A stretch of 64,000 bases of DNA from Propionispora vibrioides (GCF_900110485.1 NZ_FODY01000003.1:62001-126000); one strand, 5' to 3'; positions 25,809-34,557 are shown, numbered from the stretch's first letter. The notes: generated by a model from the sequence alone, not told the origin. Made by a program: numbers and translations.

Positions 25809-26573
25809 TTAGCTTTCCAAATGCCGTAAGGAACGGCCTCCGTCAACCACCAGTGTCTGTCCGGTTATCATGGCAGCATCGGACGTCAATAGGAAACATA
25901 CCGCACCGGCAATGTCTTCCGGCTGGCAGATTTTGCGCAGCGGGACTTCCTGAATGGTCTTAGCCAGCCTATCCGGTGTAAAAAACATTTTTACCATATC
26001 GGTTTCTGTCGGTCCAGGCGCCACCACATTAACTCTAATACCACAAGGTCCGAATTCCCAGGCCAGCGCCCGGCTCATATTAACAACGGCCGCCTTGGCG
26101 GCACTGTAAGGAATAGTGCCGCCCCGGGGAGCATAAATAGCCGACGTGGCAATATTGACAATGTCACCGCCACCTTGCTCTTTCATCCATTGGATGGCCT
26201 CCGTCGCACAATAGGCACTGCCTTTAAAATTGACATCAACGCCGCGGTCCCAGTCCTCCTGACTGAGTGCCAGGGCAGAATCACGGGAAATCCCCAATCC
26301 CGCGCAATTAATGAGAATATCAATCCGGCCAAACCGCTCTATGATCTGGGCAAACATGTCCCGCACCTCTTGCCGTGCAGCCACGTTAGCCTGAAATACG
26401 GCCGTACTGTTACCACTTGCGTCTAATGAATCCGCGACTTTCTGTGCCTCTGCCACACTGGTGGCGCAATTAATCACCACTTTGGCACCTTCCCGGAACA
26501 AACGCTCGACAATGGCTTTACCGATGCCTCGCGATCCTCCGGTGACCAGAGCCACCTTATTTTGAAGTATCAT
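25809..26573 (-). CDS. SDR-family oxidoreductase (FabG-like)
   Basis: 254 residues. Cofactor motif VTGGSRGIGKAIVERL, NCAG in ILINCAGLGIS, catalytic Ser in NIATSAIY and YSAAKAA for Tyr and Lys. The C terminus ITGQTLVVDGGRS is classical. The protein closely follows the FabG/sorbitol-dehydrogenase pattern; in this cluster a sugar-alcohol or ketose reductase/dehydrogenase is likelier than fatty-acid synthesis. AGGAGG lies 5 nt before the ATG, and it follows the zinc dehydrogenase gene by 9 bp. Confidence 0.9.
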   Translation of the reverse strand: MILQNKVALVTGGSRGIGKAIVERLFREGAKVVINCATSVAEAQKVADSLDASGNSTAVFQANVAARQEVRDMFAQIIERFGRIDILINCAGLGISRDSALALSQEDWDRGVDVNFKGSAYCATEAIQWMKEQGGGDIVNIATSAIYAPRGGTIPYSAAKAAVVNMSRALAWEFGPCGIRVNVVAPGPTETDMVKMFFTPDRLAKTIQEVPLRKICQPEDIAGAVCFLLTSDAAMITGQTLVVDGGRSLRHLES

Positions 26574-26582
26574 AGCATCCTC

Positions 26583-27620
26583 CTATGGAACTAACACAAT
26601 TTTAATCGCCTCTCCGGATTGGGTCATTTCAATGGCTTTTTCAATATCCTTGAGCGGCATCGTATGGGTGATATACCGTTTAGCATTGAGTTTTCCTGAA
26701 ACCACCAGATAGTAAGCTTGCTGCAAGTCCGAATCATTATATCCATAGTGCCCATATATAGTTAACAAGTTATAATGGATGGTATTTGTATCCAATTGCG
26801 TCATCTTACCTTTCGGTACACCGCCGAAAAAAACCACCACGCCCATTTTTCCGGCCATAGAAACCGCCTGCTGCTGGGCTTCGACAGCCGGGCACGCCGA
26901 TATAACGATGTCGGCTCCCCGCTGTTTAGTAATCTTGCGAACTTCCGCCACCGGATCTCGCTCGGCGGAATTAATAAGATAATCGGCACCGAATGCTTCA
27001 GCCATCGCCAGTCTTTGCGCCGATTGCTCCACAGCAATGATACAACTGGCACCCCGTAATTTTGCCAGTTCCACGTGCAGGCAGCCCACGGGTCCCATGC
27101 CAATAACAACGACCGTATCACCCAGCTTCACATCCACTTTCCTCTGACAAGCATATACAGAGGCCAGCGGCTCTACTAGAACCATTTCCTCATAACCAGC
27201 ATCTTCCGGCATAATTACATTCGTACCATGTTTCAGCAACTTTTCCGTAAGCAGCATATATTCGGCATAGCCCCCGGGAATATCCGTCCCTGGAACAACC
27301 AGATTTTCACAAAGCCCCTGCCAGCCTCGCCGGCAGGGCTCACATTCATGACAGGGAATCAGCGAACCTATATATAACCGGTCTCCGACCTTAAAGAATC
27401 CGGTAAACCGGCTGCCAACCTCTACTACTTCTCCGGCAATTTCATGGCCAATAATTTGCGGATACATCAATTTATGATGACCAAACCGGATGGATCGGAT
27501 GTCGGAGCCACATAGGCCTACAGCTTTCACCCGAATAAGAACCTCTTTATCACCGCATTGTGGTTTTTCCACTTCTTCATACATGAGGTTTCCTGGTCCA
27601 TGCAGCACTGCCGCCCGCAT
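26583..27620 (-). CDS. Zinc-dependent dehydrogenase (sugar alcohol type)
   Basis: Medium-chain dehydrogenase, 345 residues. Catalytic zinc residues in VGLCGSDIRSI and IIGHEIAGEV; structural zinc Cys in IPCHECEPCRRGWQGLC. Rossmann motif VIGMGPVGCL. A late HYNLLTIYGHYGYN block suggests a member of the L-iditol/sorbitol-type group acting on polyols or their phosphates. The ATG at 27620 is chosen since GAAGGAAATA precedes it; the frame is open nine codons further upstream. It follows the PTS IIC gene after a long hairpin (27653-27701). Confidence 0.88.
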   Translation of the reverse strand: MRAAVLHGPGNLMYEEVEKPQCGDKEVLIRVKAVGLCGSDIRSIRFGHHKLMYPQIIGHEIAGEVVEVGSRFTGFFKVGDRLYIGSLIPCHECEPCRRGWQGLCENLVVPGTDIPGGYAEYMLLTEKLLKHGTNVIMPEDAGYEEMVLVEPLASVYACQRKVDVKLGDTVVVIGMGPVGCLHVELAKLRGASCIIAVEQSAQRLAMAEAFGADYLINSAERDPVAEVRKITKQRGADIVISACPAVEAQQQAVSMAGKMGVVVFFGGVPKGKMTQLDTNTIHYNLLTIYGHYGYNDSDLQQAYYLVVSGKLNAKRYITHTMPLKDIEKAIEMTQSGEAIKIVLVP

Positions 27621-27652
27621 TATTTCCTTCACGGTCCACGCCTCCACTATGC

Positions 27653-27701
27653 TGATAGCAGCTAATACGGCAGGAATCCCGCCGTATTAGCTCTGCTATC
27701 A
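27653..27701. terminator. Long hairpin after the PTS IIC gene
   Basis: TGATAGCAGCTAATACGGC pairs with GCCGTATTAGC and TGCTATCA in a near-perfect stem of about 19 bp. On the minus strand no T run follows, so it may protect the upstream gatC message or reduce readthrough rather than fully stop transcription. Confidence 0.65.
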
Positions 27702-27714
27702 TATTATTTTGTTG

Positions 27715-28992
27715 TTAGATTCCGAACATGGTGTGCAGAGCTACAGCTCCCCAATAAGTGACCCAGGTGTACCATTGTGCGCCTACAGCCAAACAAGTCA
27801 TCTGAGCGGCACCTTCCGGCAGGCTAAGTCCGGCAGCCACACCCAGTTTAGTCATCAGCGGAGCACCAGCCGATGCCAGATACAGGATAATCGTTGAATT
27901 GACAGTTGCACAAATAATGCCTCTAAACAGGTTTCCTCTACTTGGAACAATGGAGAAAATATTGAAGAAAGTCAGAACGGAGAGGTCGGCAATCGGCAAA
28001 GTGGTATTTCCCGGCAATATAAAGGCCAAAAGCAAAGTAATCGGAATAGCGATTAAGGCTGTAGCCACTACGAAAGGATGGCCGATACCTACAGCGGCAT
28101 CCAAACCGATATACACTTCACGGCCCGGGAATCTTCTATTCATAAATTCGGAAGTAGCTTCTGAAATAACCATCAGGCCTTCCATCAACAGAGAAATCAT
28201 CTTAGGCAGCAATACCAATACGGCAGCTACGGCAATACCGACACCTAATACTGTCTTAAAAGGCATTTTGGCGAAACCGGCCAGTAAAACACCAATCATT
28301 AGACCAATCAGCATAGGTTCACCCAAGATACCCAGTTTCTCCTGTACGGTATCAGTAGTCCAGCGAATATTTTTAACACCAGGAATTTTGTCAAGCAGCC
28401 AGTTGATCGGATAGTCGATAATCGCCCATGATGTGGCTTGAATATGCGGTAGCGAAACGCCTTCCAGACCGAGTACTTCCTCGCAGTCCTTTTGCGTCCA
28501 GTCGGCCAGTTTAAATACCAGCGCCATATTAAGAATAGAGCTTAGAATAGCAAGAAAGAAACTGTTGGTCGTTCCGTAAATGATGGAAGCAGTAAATAAC
28601 GCATGCCAGTAGTTCCAAATATCCACGTCCATTGTTTTCGTCCAGTTCATCGCCAGCATGACAATGTTAGTGCCTAATATGGCTACGAAAACAAAGGGAA
28701 CAACAATAGTGCCCCAGGCCAGCGTTGCACCGACCGGCCAGCCCATGTCAATACTGGTAAGCTGAAACCCGTAGGTTTCAACCAAAGCCTTGGCAACAGG
28801 AGAAATATTATTAACCATCAAACCGATAACAATATTTAAACCGGTAAAAGCAATCCCGACGGTAATCCCGGCCCGAATAGCCTGGCTTAACTTGACACCT
28901 AAACCCAAACCTAATACTATAATAATGAGAGGCATAACAACGGCGGTACCCATATCAATTACATATTTAAAAAATCCTAACACTAAATCCAC
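27715..28992 (-). CDS. gatC: Galactitol-type PTS IIC permease
   Basis: Membrane translocator of a galactitol-family phosphotransferase system, 425 residues with about nine to ten hydrophobic segments. GatC family blocks include GTNIVMLAMNWTKTMDVDIW, YWHALFTASIIYG and FNRRFPGREVYIGLDAAVG (seen here as MNRRFPGREVYIGLDAA). It moves a polyol inward while the IIB partner phosphorylates it. GTG at 28992 follows GGGAGG by 7 nt. IIB is the gene immediately upstream; IIA lies further upstream at 33859. Family members in other Firmicutes take galactitol, ribitol, xylitol or arabitol, so the substrate is open. Confidence 0.94.
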   Translation of the reverse strand: MDLVLGFFKYVIDMGTAVVMPLIIIVLGLGLGVKLSQAIRAGITVGIAFTGLNIVIGLMVNNISPVAKALVETYGFQLTSIDMGWPVGATLAWGTIVVPFVFVAILGTNIVMLAMNWTKTMDVDIWNYWHALFTASIIYGTTNSFFLAILSSILNMALVFKLADWTQKDCEEVLGLEGVSLPHIQATSWAIIDYPINWLLDKIPGVKNIRWTTDTVQEKLGILGEPMLIGLMIGVLLAGFAKMPFKTVLGVGIAVAAVLVLLPKMISLLMEGLMVISEATSEFMNRRFPGREVYIGLDAAVGIGHPFVVATALIAIPITLLLAFILPGNTTLPIADLSVLTFFNIFSIVPSRGNLFRGIICATVNSTIILYLASAGAPLMTKLGVAAGLSLPEGAAQMTCLAVGAQWYTWVTYWGAVALHTMFGI

Positions 28993-29022
28993 AAAGATTC
29001 CTCCCTTTTCATTATCTTGGAG

Positions 29023-29316
29023 TTATTTCTTTAATACTTCCAGTATCTTCGCTTTAGTTTCCGGCAGCTTCATGCCGCTGAGGAAAGCCATACCGATTAT
29101 AATGGGAATTCCTTGTGTATCTCCCGGTACCTGAGTAGAACCTACAATTAAGTCTGCTTTCATGTTAATCGCTCTTTGTGCCGCTTCGGTTACTTTGCAG
29201 GTATCCACTGAAGCGTCAATTCCGTTCTCCTTGCACAATTGCCTTACCTTGTTGGCAACAACTGTAGAAGTTGCTATTCCGGTACCGCAGGCACACAAGA
29301 TTTTTTTGATTGCCAT
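29023..29316 (-). CDS. gatB: Galactitol-type PTS IIB
   Basis: 97 residues. The phospho-accepting Cys10 sits in the P-loop ILCACGTGIATSTVVANKV, with a preceding Cys8. It receives phosphate from IIA (33859) and passes it to the incoming polyol at IIC. AAGGAGG lies 8 nt before the ATG. The gap to the dehydrogenase gene upstream (29317-29481) holds a hairpin, TATCTGCCGGT/ACCGGCAGATA, at 29415-29443 without a minus-strand T run, and no other gene. Confidence 0.94.
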   Translation of the reverse strand: MAIKKILCACGTGIATSTVVANKVRQLCKENGIDASVDTCKVTEAAQRAINMKADLIVGSTQVPGDTQGIPIIIGMAFLSGMKLPETKAKILEVLKK

Positions 29317-29481
29317 AATCCCATTCCTCCTTAACGTTTTTTATTTTTTGCACAAATTGAAACCCGGCTTTCCCGCATCACCTCTCAAGACCAAATTGTA
29401 TATTACAAGAAGTGTATCTGCCGGTCTCCTACACCGGCAGATATTCTTTTGTAACCTAAGATAAAGGTGCTCCAAGAAAAT

Positions 29482-30516
29482 TCACCTGGTCGGGTCTAGC
29501 ATAACTTTCAGGCCCTGCTTATTTTCCACGATGGCAAACGCTTCTTGCCATTCGGACATGGGCAATACATGAGAAATCACCGCTTTGGCATTAACCTTGC
29601 CGTTTTCAATCAACTTCAACGCCTTACCCCAGGAACTGGGGATTTGGCTGGATGAACCGAATACGTTCAGTTCGCGCTGCTTGATCTGATAATAATCCAC
29701 TTCAATCGGACGGGGGAAATAACTCATGGGAATAAGAATCCCATCCTTGGCCGTTATTTTCATGCTCATATCTACAGCCGGCCTGGCTCCAGTGGCTTCG
29801 ACCACCACGTCGGCCCCATAGTTTTCGGTATAGCTTTTGACCACCGTTTCCAGATCTTCTTTCGCAATGTCCACCGTCCGGTCAATGCCTAAGGTAAGCG
29901 CCAGATCCAGCCGTGCCTGGTCAGGCGTAAGACCTGCCATGATCACAAAGGCTCCTTGCGCCTTGGCGACCTGAGCCGCTAACAAACCGATAGCGCCGGG
30001 CCCCAGGATGACGACAACTGAATCGACGCACACATTGGTCCGCTCCATCAGGGCATGTACCCCGCAGGCCAGTGGTTCTACCGCAGCGCCTTCTTCAAAG
30101 CTGACCGAATCCGGGAGTTTCATAATGCTTTCTTCCCGGTTGACCAAGTATTCGGCAAAACCACCGTTAGCTACCGATCCTATCCCCTGACGGGAGATAC
30201 AGTGGTTCAACTGGCCTCTCCGGCAGAACCGGCAGGTTCCACAAACCCGGTAGGTTGTCTGTGTCAGCACGCGGTCACCGGGTTTAAATTGGGTAACGCC
30301 TTCGCCTACAGCATCCACCACACCGGCTACTTCGTGGCCGAGAATAACCGGCGGTTTTAACGGTGCGCCGCCTACATGGTAATAGTCCAGGTCGGTATGG
30401 CAAATACCCGACCGCAATACTTTCATACGCACCTGACCCGCAGCCGGTTCCGGCGTGGGCACCTCTCTGAGTTCCAAATTGCCAGGTCCTTGCTCAAATT
30501 TAACTAACGCTTTCAT
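29482..30516 (-). CDS. Zinc-dependent alcohol/polyol dehydrogenase
   Basis: 344 residues. Zinc ligands in SGICHTDLDYYH and ILGHEVAGVV; structural Cys in RVCGTCRFCRRGQLNHC. Rossmann motif ILGPGAIGLL. The His-Thr-Asp in the CHTD motif is closer to alcohol dehydrogenases and to some ribitol/arabitol-phosphate dehydrogenases than to sorbitol dehydrogenase. The ATG at 30516 lies 8 nt after GGGAGG, and the gene overlaps the end of the epimerase gene (30500) by 17 bp, implying coupled translation. Confidence 0.88.
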   Translation of the reverse strand: MKALVKFEQGPGNLELREVPTPEPAAGQVRMKVLRSGICHTDLDYYHVGGAPLKPPVILGHEVAGVVDAVGEGVTQFKPGDRVLTQTTYRVCGTCRFCRRGQLNHCISRQGIGSVANGGFAEYLVNREESIMKLPDSVSFEEGAAVEPLACGVHALMERTNVCVDSVVVILGPGAIGLLAAQVAKAQGAFVIMAGLTPDQARLDLALTLGIDRTVDIAKEDLETVVKSYTENYGADVVVEATGARPAVDMSMKITAKDGILIPMSYFPRPIEVDYYQIKQRELNVFGSSSQIPSSWGKALKLIENGKVNAKAVISHVLPMSEWQEAFAIVENKQGLKVMLDPTR

Positions 30517-31192
30517 ATTCATGTCCTCCCAACATAGCCGAAACCCGCATATCCTGCACCAGCTTCGTGTAGTCGGCTTCCGGTCCCTTGAAGATGGAAG
30601 CCGTGCCGCCTACCAGAATGTTCGCTCCTGCCGCCACAGCCGGCGGGATGGTCTGGCCGTTAATATTCCCGTCCACCTGAATCAGTAAGTCGGGTTTCTT
30701 TTTAAGGCTTATTTTTTTCAATTCTCTAATTTTTTCAATCATGGCGGGAATGAATTTTTGTCCGGCATAACCGGGGTCAACCGTCATGATCAGCACCATG
30801 TCCAGCTCGGCTAAAACATATTCGATGTGGGAAAGCGGAGTGGACGGATTCAGGGCCACAGCCGCCCTAATTCCCCGTTTTTTTATCATCTGAACGGCCC
30901 GGTGCAAATGCGTGGCCGCTTCGGCATGGATGGAAATATATCCTGGCTGCAGGTCGGCAAACTGGTTTAGGTATCTTTCCGGCTCAACAATCATCAAATG
31001 GATGTCCAGCGGAATACTCGTAAATTGCCTGATCTGCTCCAGCATAGAATGGCTCATGGCCATATTGGGAACATACAATCCGTCCATTACATCGCAGTGC
31101 AGCAAATCGACTTTTGCCTCTTCCAGCCTTTGCAATTCCTTTCTTAACTCCAACTGGTCGGCACACATCATGGATGCGGCAATTTGTATCAT
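30500..31192 (-). CDS. Ribulose-phosphate 3-epimerase family, possibly allulose-6-phosphate epimerase
   Basis: 230 residues, TIM-barrel epimerase. Metal and catalytic blocks: LLHCDVMDGLYVPN, the LDIHLMIVEP segment, and MTVDPGYAGQKFIPAM for the second Asp. The wording PSTPLSHIEYVLAELD and DPGYAGQ resembles AlsE (D-allulose 6-phosphate 3-epimerase) as much as Rpe. It is the second of two epimerase-like genes in a row; their different sequences suggest different ketose-phosphate substrates, for example ribulose 5-phosphate and a hexulose phosphate. GGGAGG lies 8 nt before the ATG. Confidence 0.88.
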   Translation of the reverse strand: MIQIAASMMCADQLELRKELQRLEEAKVDLLHCDVMDGLYVPNMAMSHSMLEQIRQFTSIPLDIHLMIVEPERYLNQFADLQPGYISIHAEAATHLHRAVQMIKKRGIRAAVALNPSTPLSHIEYVLAELDMVLIMTVDPGYAGQKFIPAMIEKIRELKKISLKKKPDLLIQVDGNINGQTIPPAVAAGANILVGGTASIFKGPEADYTKLVQDMRVSAMLGGHEYESVS

Positions 31193-31267
31193 GGTGATTC
31201 CTCCCGTCTCTCGGCACCTTTACAGCCTTACCTTGCCTTGTAACCAATCTGTTTTTGGTTAGCCGCT

Positions 31268-31924
31268 TTATTTAACCAGAGCAACAAATTCTTCCAGCGT
31301 ACTTTTAGTCTTTCCTCTTTGAAAAGCAGCCGCCCCAATTACGATATTTTCCGCACCAGCCTCAATAAGCTTGTTAATATTGTCCTTATTAATGCCGCCG
31401 TCTATCTGAATCGCAAACCCATACTGGTTGGCCTGTTTTATTTCTGACAACCGTTTTATTTTTTCGGTTAATCCGAGAATGGTCTTTTGCCCGCCACAAC
31501 CGGGATTGACTGTCATAATCAAAACCTGATCCAGCAAATCATACACATAATCCAACACATCAAGCGGCGTCCCCGGATTAAGGGCTACACCTGCCTGTTT
31601 ACCCAGGCTCTTGATTAATTGAAGCGTTCTGTGCAAATGGACACAGGCTTCGGCGTGCACGGTGATGACCTCAGCACCTGCCTCCGCATAACGAGGAATA
31701 TACCGGTCCGGATTGACCACCATCATGTGCACATCAAATTTCAACTTGGTCAGCGGACGGAGCATGCTAACCTGATCAGGGCCAAAGGCAATGTTGGGAA
31801 CAAAGCTGCCATCCATCACATCGACATGCAGTTCGGTAATGCCACTGGCTTCTATAGCTTTTAGCTCCTCTGCCAAATATCCCATATCAGCGGCAAACAG
31901 CGAGGGTTGTATGATAACACTCAT
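31268..31924 (-). CDS. rpe: Ribulose-phosphate 3-epimerase
   Basis: 218 residues. PSLFAADMG, LHVDVMDGSFVPNIAFGP, FDVHMMVVNP and LIMTVNPGCGGQK give the metal and catalytic set; the second catalytic Asp of the DPG motif is replaced by Asn (VNPG). That substitution is unusual for Rpe, where this Asp acts as one of the two acid/base residues, so activity or substrate could be altered. Downstream IQIDGGINKDN holds the phosphate-site loop. It interconverts ribulose 5-phosphate and xylulose 5-phosphate in the family. AAGGAG lies 5 nt before the ATG. Confidence 0.87.
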   Translation of the reverse strand: MSVIIQPSLFAADMGYLAEELKAIEASGITELHVDVMDGSFVPNIAFGPDQVSMLRPLTKLKFDVHMMVVNPDRYIPRYAEAGAEVITVHAEACVHLHRTLQLIKSLGKQAGVALNPGTPLDVLDYVYDLLDQVLIMTVNPGCGGQKTILGLTEKIKRLSEIKQANQYGFAIQIDGGINKDNINKLIEAGAENIVIGAAAFQRGKTKSTLEEFVALVK

Positions 31925-31973
31925 ATGATCTCCTTCTTCTACTATATTTGGTTATTATTCAAACAGGGTGGGG

Positions 31974-32723
31974 CTACGAGGCGTACGTCCGGCCTCCGTC
32001 AACCAAAATGATCTGACCATTTATATAGCTGGCCTTATCGGAGGCCAGGAACACGCATAACTCAGATATGTCCTCCGGCAAACCTACTCGGCGCACCGGA
32101 ATGCGGTTGATCACGCTCTCCCGGGCCGGGCTTCCCTGCGGATATAAGGCATCCAGCATTTCTGTCTGTATGACCCTGGGTGCAATGGCATTGGCTGTAA
32201 TCCCCTTTGGACCAAAATCACGGGCCAAATTTCTCACCAGGGCGTTCTGTCCGGCCTTGCTGGCCGCATAGTGCGCCCCGCCGCCGCTGCCAGTGGCAGC
32301 CGATCCGGAGGATATGATGATGATTTTACCGGCTCCCTGTGCCACCATATGGGGCAATACGGCCTTTAGCGTATAAAAAGTACCTGTTAAATTAATGGCA
32401 ATTACCCGGCTCCATTCCTCCGGACTGATATCCAAAAGATTATTATGGGCTACGATGCTGGCATTGGGAACCAGGATATCAAGCTTACCGTATGAGTCCA
32501 TAATTTGCTTGACTGCGTTCTGTACATCATCAAACTTGGTTATATCCAGAGGGATAAAGGCAGCCTCACCACCCTTTTGTTTAATGAATTCGACGGTTTC
32601 ACCGGCTTTAGGCAAAATATCGCCAATGATTACCTTCGCTCCTTCGCGAGCCATATCTACGGCGATTTGCCGCCCGATTCCCTGTGCTGCTCCGGTAATA
32701 AAAGCAACCTTGTTTGTAAGCAT
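31974..32723 (-). CDS. SDR-family oxidoreductase (sorbitol-6-phosphate/polyol type)
   Basis: 249 residues. Cofactor motif ITGAAQGIGRQIAVDM; an Asp follows the second strand (IIGDILPK), which favours NAD over NADP. NAS in VPNASIVA, catalytic Ser in IISSGSAATG and YAASKAG. C terminus YINGQIILVDGGRT. The pattern fits sugar-alcohol or sugar-alcohol-phosphate dehydrogenases. AAGGAGG precedes the ATG. It lies between the SIS isomerase gene and rpe. Confidence 0.9.
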   Translation of the reverse strand: MLTNKVAFITGAAQGIGRQIAVDMAREGAKVIIGDILPKAGETVEFIKQKGGEAAFIPLDITKFDDVQNAVKQIMDSYGKLDILVPNASIVAHNNLLDISPEEWSRVIAINLTGTFYTLKAVLPHMVAQGAGKIIIISSGSAATGSGGGAHYAASKAGQNALVRNLARDFGPKGITANAIAPRVIQTEMLDALYPQGSPARESVINRIPVRRVGLPEDISELCVFLASDKASYINGQIILVDGGRTYAS

Positions 32724-32756
32724 ATAGAAAAGCCTCCTTAAGAGAAGAGAATAGGT

Positions 32757-33368
32757 TTATCCCTCGCCTTTTAGCTCACTGCCGCGAGCTCCTCCTTGGT
32801 GTAAAAAGCCAAAATCGGCCAAGGTAGTTCCCTTCTTTTTCATAACTGCCATGGCTAAAATATCTCCCATAGCCATAGTCAGCGTTGTCGAAGTAGTTGC
32901 TGAAAGTCCCAGCGGACAAATTTCCTTTTCAACGGTAATATCCAATATAGCATCACTGTGTTGACCTAAGATGGAATCCGGCTTGGCGGTAAAAGCGATT
33001 AGTTTCACACCGATCCGTTTCAACGCCTGAACCAATCCTCTTTTGATTTCATCACTGTTGCCACTGTTGGAGATAAAAATCACTACATCCTGCTGCTGCA
33101 CAGCGCCCAGGTCACCGTGAAACGATTCGGCCGCGTGCAGAAAAAAGGCTGGGATACCGGCACAAGCCATGGTGGCCGCAATTTTATGAGCAACAATTCC
33201 TGATTTGCCTACGCCGGTTAAAATCACCTTGCCCTGGCAGTGATGCACTAGATCAACCGCCGTTTTAAACTCTTCATCAATTCTTGCTGCCGCTGTCAAC
33301 AGAGCGTTGGCTTCTTCCCGCAAACCGTTGCGCCCATATTCCAGCAAATCAAACTCCGTCTGTTCCAT
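32757..33368 (-). CDS. SIS-domain sugar-phosphate isomerase, GutQ/KdsD-like without CBS domains
   Basis: About 203 residues with a single SIS domain. VILTGVGKSGIVAHKIAATM, FFLHAAESFHGDLGAV and ISNSGNSDEIKRGL are the arabinose-5-phosphate isomerase blocks, followed by CPLGLSATTSTTLTMAMGDI with the GLxxTTST region. It lacks the CBS pair of KdsD/GutQ, like some shorter homologues. The reaction would be ribulose 5-phosphate to arabinose 5-phosphate, or a related aldose-ketose step. In a polyol cluster it parallels GutQ of the glucitol operon. ATG at 33368 follows AAAGGAGGAG; the longer upstream frame is not needed and overlaps the gene before it. Confidence 0.88.
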   Translation of the reverse strand: MEQTEFDLLEYGRNGLREEANALLTAAARIDEEFKTAVDLVHHCQGKVILTGVGKSGIVAHKIAATMACAGIPAFFLHAAESFHGDLGAVQQQDVVIFISNSGNSDEIKRGLVQALKRIGVKLIAFTAKPDSILGQHSDAILDITVEKEICPLGLSATTSTTLTMAMGDILAMAVMKKKGTTLADFGFLHQGGARGSELKGEG

Positions 33369-33397
33369 TCTCCCGTCTCCTCCTTTGCCGTGAAGCA

Positions 33398-33802
33398 TTA
33401 CAGGCGGCTGCATAGTTCTTTCACATACAGATGATTAACATTAAGCTTTTCAGCGTATTTTTCCCCATCAGGCCAGACCACCCAATAGTCCCGTTTACCC
33501 ATGATGCACATATACTTCGGCAGGGCATCAATCATTTGTTTCCATTCACCCACAACGCGGTGGGCCAATTCTTCGGTGTTTATATCCTGCTGGGTTGCTT
33601 TAATGTGACGAATCCGTTCCCTGATAAACCGCTCGCTCCGCCGCGGCAATATGGCGCGGTAATTATAGGCCGCTACGGTAATAAACAGTCCGTAAACCAT
33701 ACCAAAGGCATAAATGAAATACTCATAATGTTTGGCAAACTCAAAGGCCATCTGGCCCGGAATCCCTAGAAAAAACCGCATATAGCCGTCAATAAAACTC
33801 AC
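33398..33802 (-). CDS. Unrecognised protein with one membrane segment in the polyol operon
   Basis: 134 residues, no family recognised. One hydrophobic segment (about residues 24-48, with YFIYAFGMVYGLFITVAAY) near the N terminus, then a basic helical stretch RAILPRRSERFIRERIRHIK and an acidic/aromatic tail with DYWVVWPDGEKYAEKL. It begins with GTG at 33802 behind GGAGGGG. It lies between gatA and the SIS isomerase gene, tightly packed, so it is very probably co-transcribed. The cytoplasmic basic tail after a single membrane pass would suit an accessory of the PTS permease, but nothing shows this directly. Confidence 0.75.
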   Translation of the reverse strand: MSFIDGYMRFFLGIPGQMAFEFAKHYEYFIYAFGMVYGLFITVAAYNYRAILPRRSERFIRERIRHIKATQQDINTEELAHRVVGEWKQMIDALPKYMCIMGKRDYWVVWPDGEKYAEKLNVNHLYVKELCSRL

Positions 33803-33858
33803 CTAAACCCCTCCTGACCGGATTGTTCCGTTTATTTTTCTGCCGGCTACTGTACTTT

Positions 33859-34347
33859 TCAACTATTGACTGCTTTTTTAAGCTCCTGTAAATAGGATTG
33901 AACCAATTCGACAATTCTTTCCGACTCGGTACAGACAATCAATTGATTCATCAATGGGGCCACCGAAAACAATCCGATCAGATCCTGCAGCAATTGTATC
34001 TGCATATTGGGATCTTTAATAGCAAGCATGAACAATAGTTTGACCTGCACAGCTTCACCGGGATAGCCCATCATGCCGAACTCAATAGGTTCTTTCAATA
34101 CGCCAATGGCAATACCGGGCCGTATAACATGAACCGAGTCAGTATGAGGAATGGCTACGCCAAATGTTTCGGTAGGCAGCCCCGTGGGAAAGATCTGTTC
34201 CCTGGCAAGCACCGCTCCCGGATAGCTGTCTTTTACAAAACCATTTTCCAGAAACAGTCCCGCTAAAGCGCTGATTGCCTCTTCCTTTGTCTTAGCCTCC
34301 AGAGTGGTTCCAATAAAACCTGTTTGTTCCGCAATTTCGTTGTTCAC
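33859..34347 (-). CDS. gatA: Galactitol-type PTS IIA
   Basis: 162 residues, PTS EIIA type 2 (fructose/mannitol/galactitol). The phosphorylated His is in FGVAIPHTDSVHV. Other blocks are the FLENGFVKDSYPGAVLARE N-terminal helix region and the VKLLFMLAIKDP strand. It takes phosphate from HPr and passes it to GatB. It is the first gene after a sigma-54-type promoter (34451-34468), giving a leader of about 90 nt. GTG at 34347 follows GGGAGG by 7 nt. IIA is five genes upstream of IIB and IIC, an unusual separation within one operon. Confidence 0.93.
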   Translation of the reverse strand: MNNEIAEQTGFIGTTLEAKTKEEAISALAGLFLENGFVKDSYPGAVLAREQIFPTGLPTETFGVAIPHTDSVHVIRPGIAIGVLKEPIEFGMMGYPGEAVQVKLLFMLAIKDPNMQIQLLQDLIGLFSVAPLMNQLIVCTESERIVELVQSYLQELKKAVNS

Positions 34348-34450
34348 TTCATTTCCTCCCTAACCGGCTAGTTGTACTTTTCTACAAGATGCAAGCTGGC
34401 AAGATAACCAGTTATGGTTTATTGCTAAACCTTTCTGCTGCTCACTATTA

Positions 34451-34468
34451 TTGCAAGTTGCGTGCCAA
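34451..34468 (-). promoter_or_regulatory. Sigma-54 (-24/-12) promoter of the gatA operon
   Basis: On the minus strand TTGGCACGCAACTTGCAA: TGGCAC, 5 bp, TTGCA, a near-consensus -24/-12 element. It lies about 100 bp before the gatA start and on the correct strand. The region 34380-34627 otherwise has no gene. Upstream of the element, at 34547-34557, is the sequence CCATATTTCAC, shared with the second sigma-54 promoter region. Confidence 0.85.
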
Positions 34469-34546
34469 CCTGGTGGCAGATTTCGCGAGGCCTTATTTCT
34501 CTGGGCCGTCCCGGTTTAGTCATTATATCGCTCACGTTTTCACCCA

Positions 34547-34557
34547 CCATATTTCAC
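34547..34557 (-). promoter_or_regulatory. Candidate LevR-type activator site
   Basis: Minus strand GTGAAATATGG, about 80 bp upstream of the -24 element; followed at 34537-34542 by another GTGAAA. The same 11 bp occurs at 35763-35773 upstream of the other sigma-54 promoter. Confidence 0.45.

Noticed and set aside
30500-31924. Possibility that one Rpe-like gene is 3-hexulose-6-phosphate synthase
   Set aside because: Both proteins have Rpe-type metal and catalytic blocks (VMDG, HxM, xPGxxGQ) and not the OMP-decarboxylase-type pattern of HPS.
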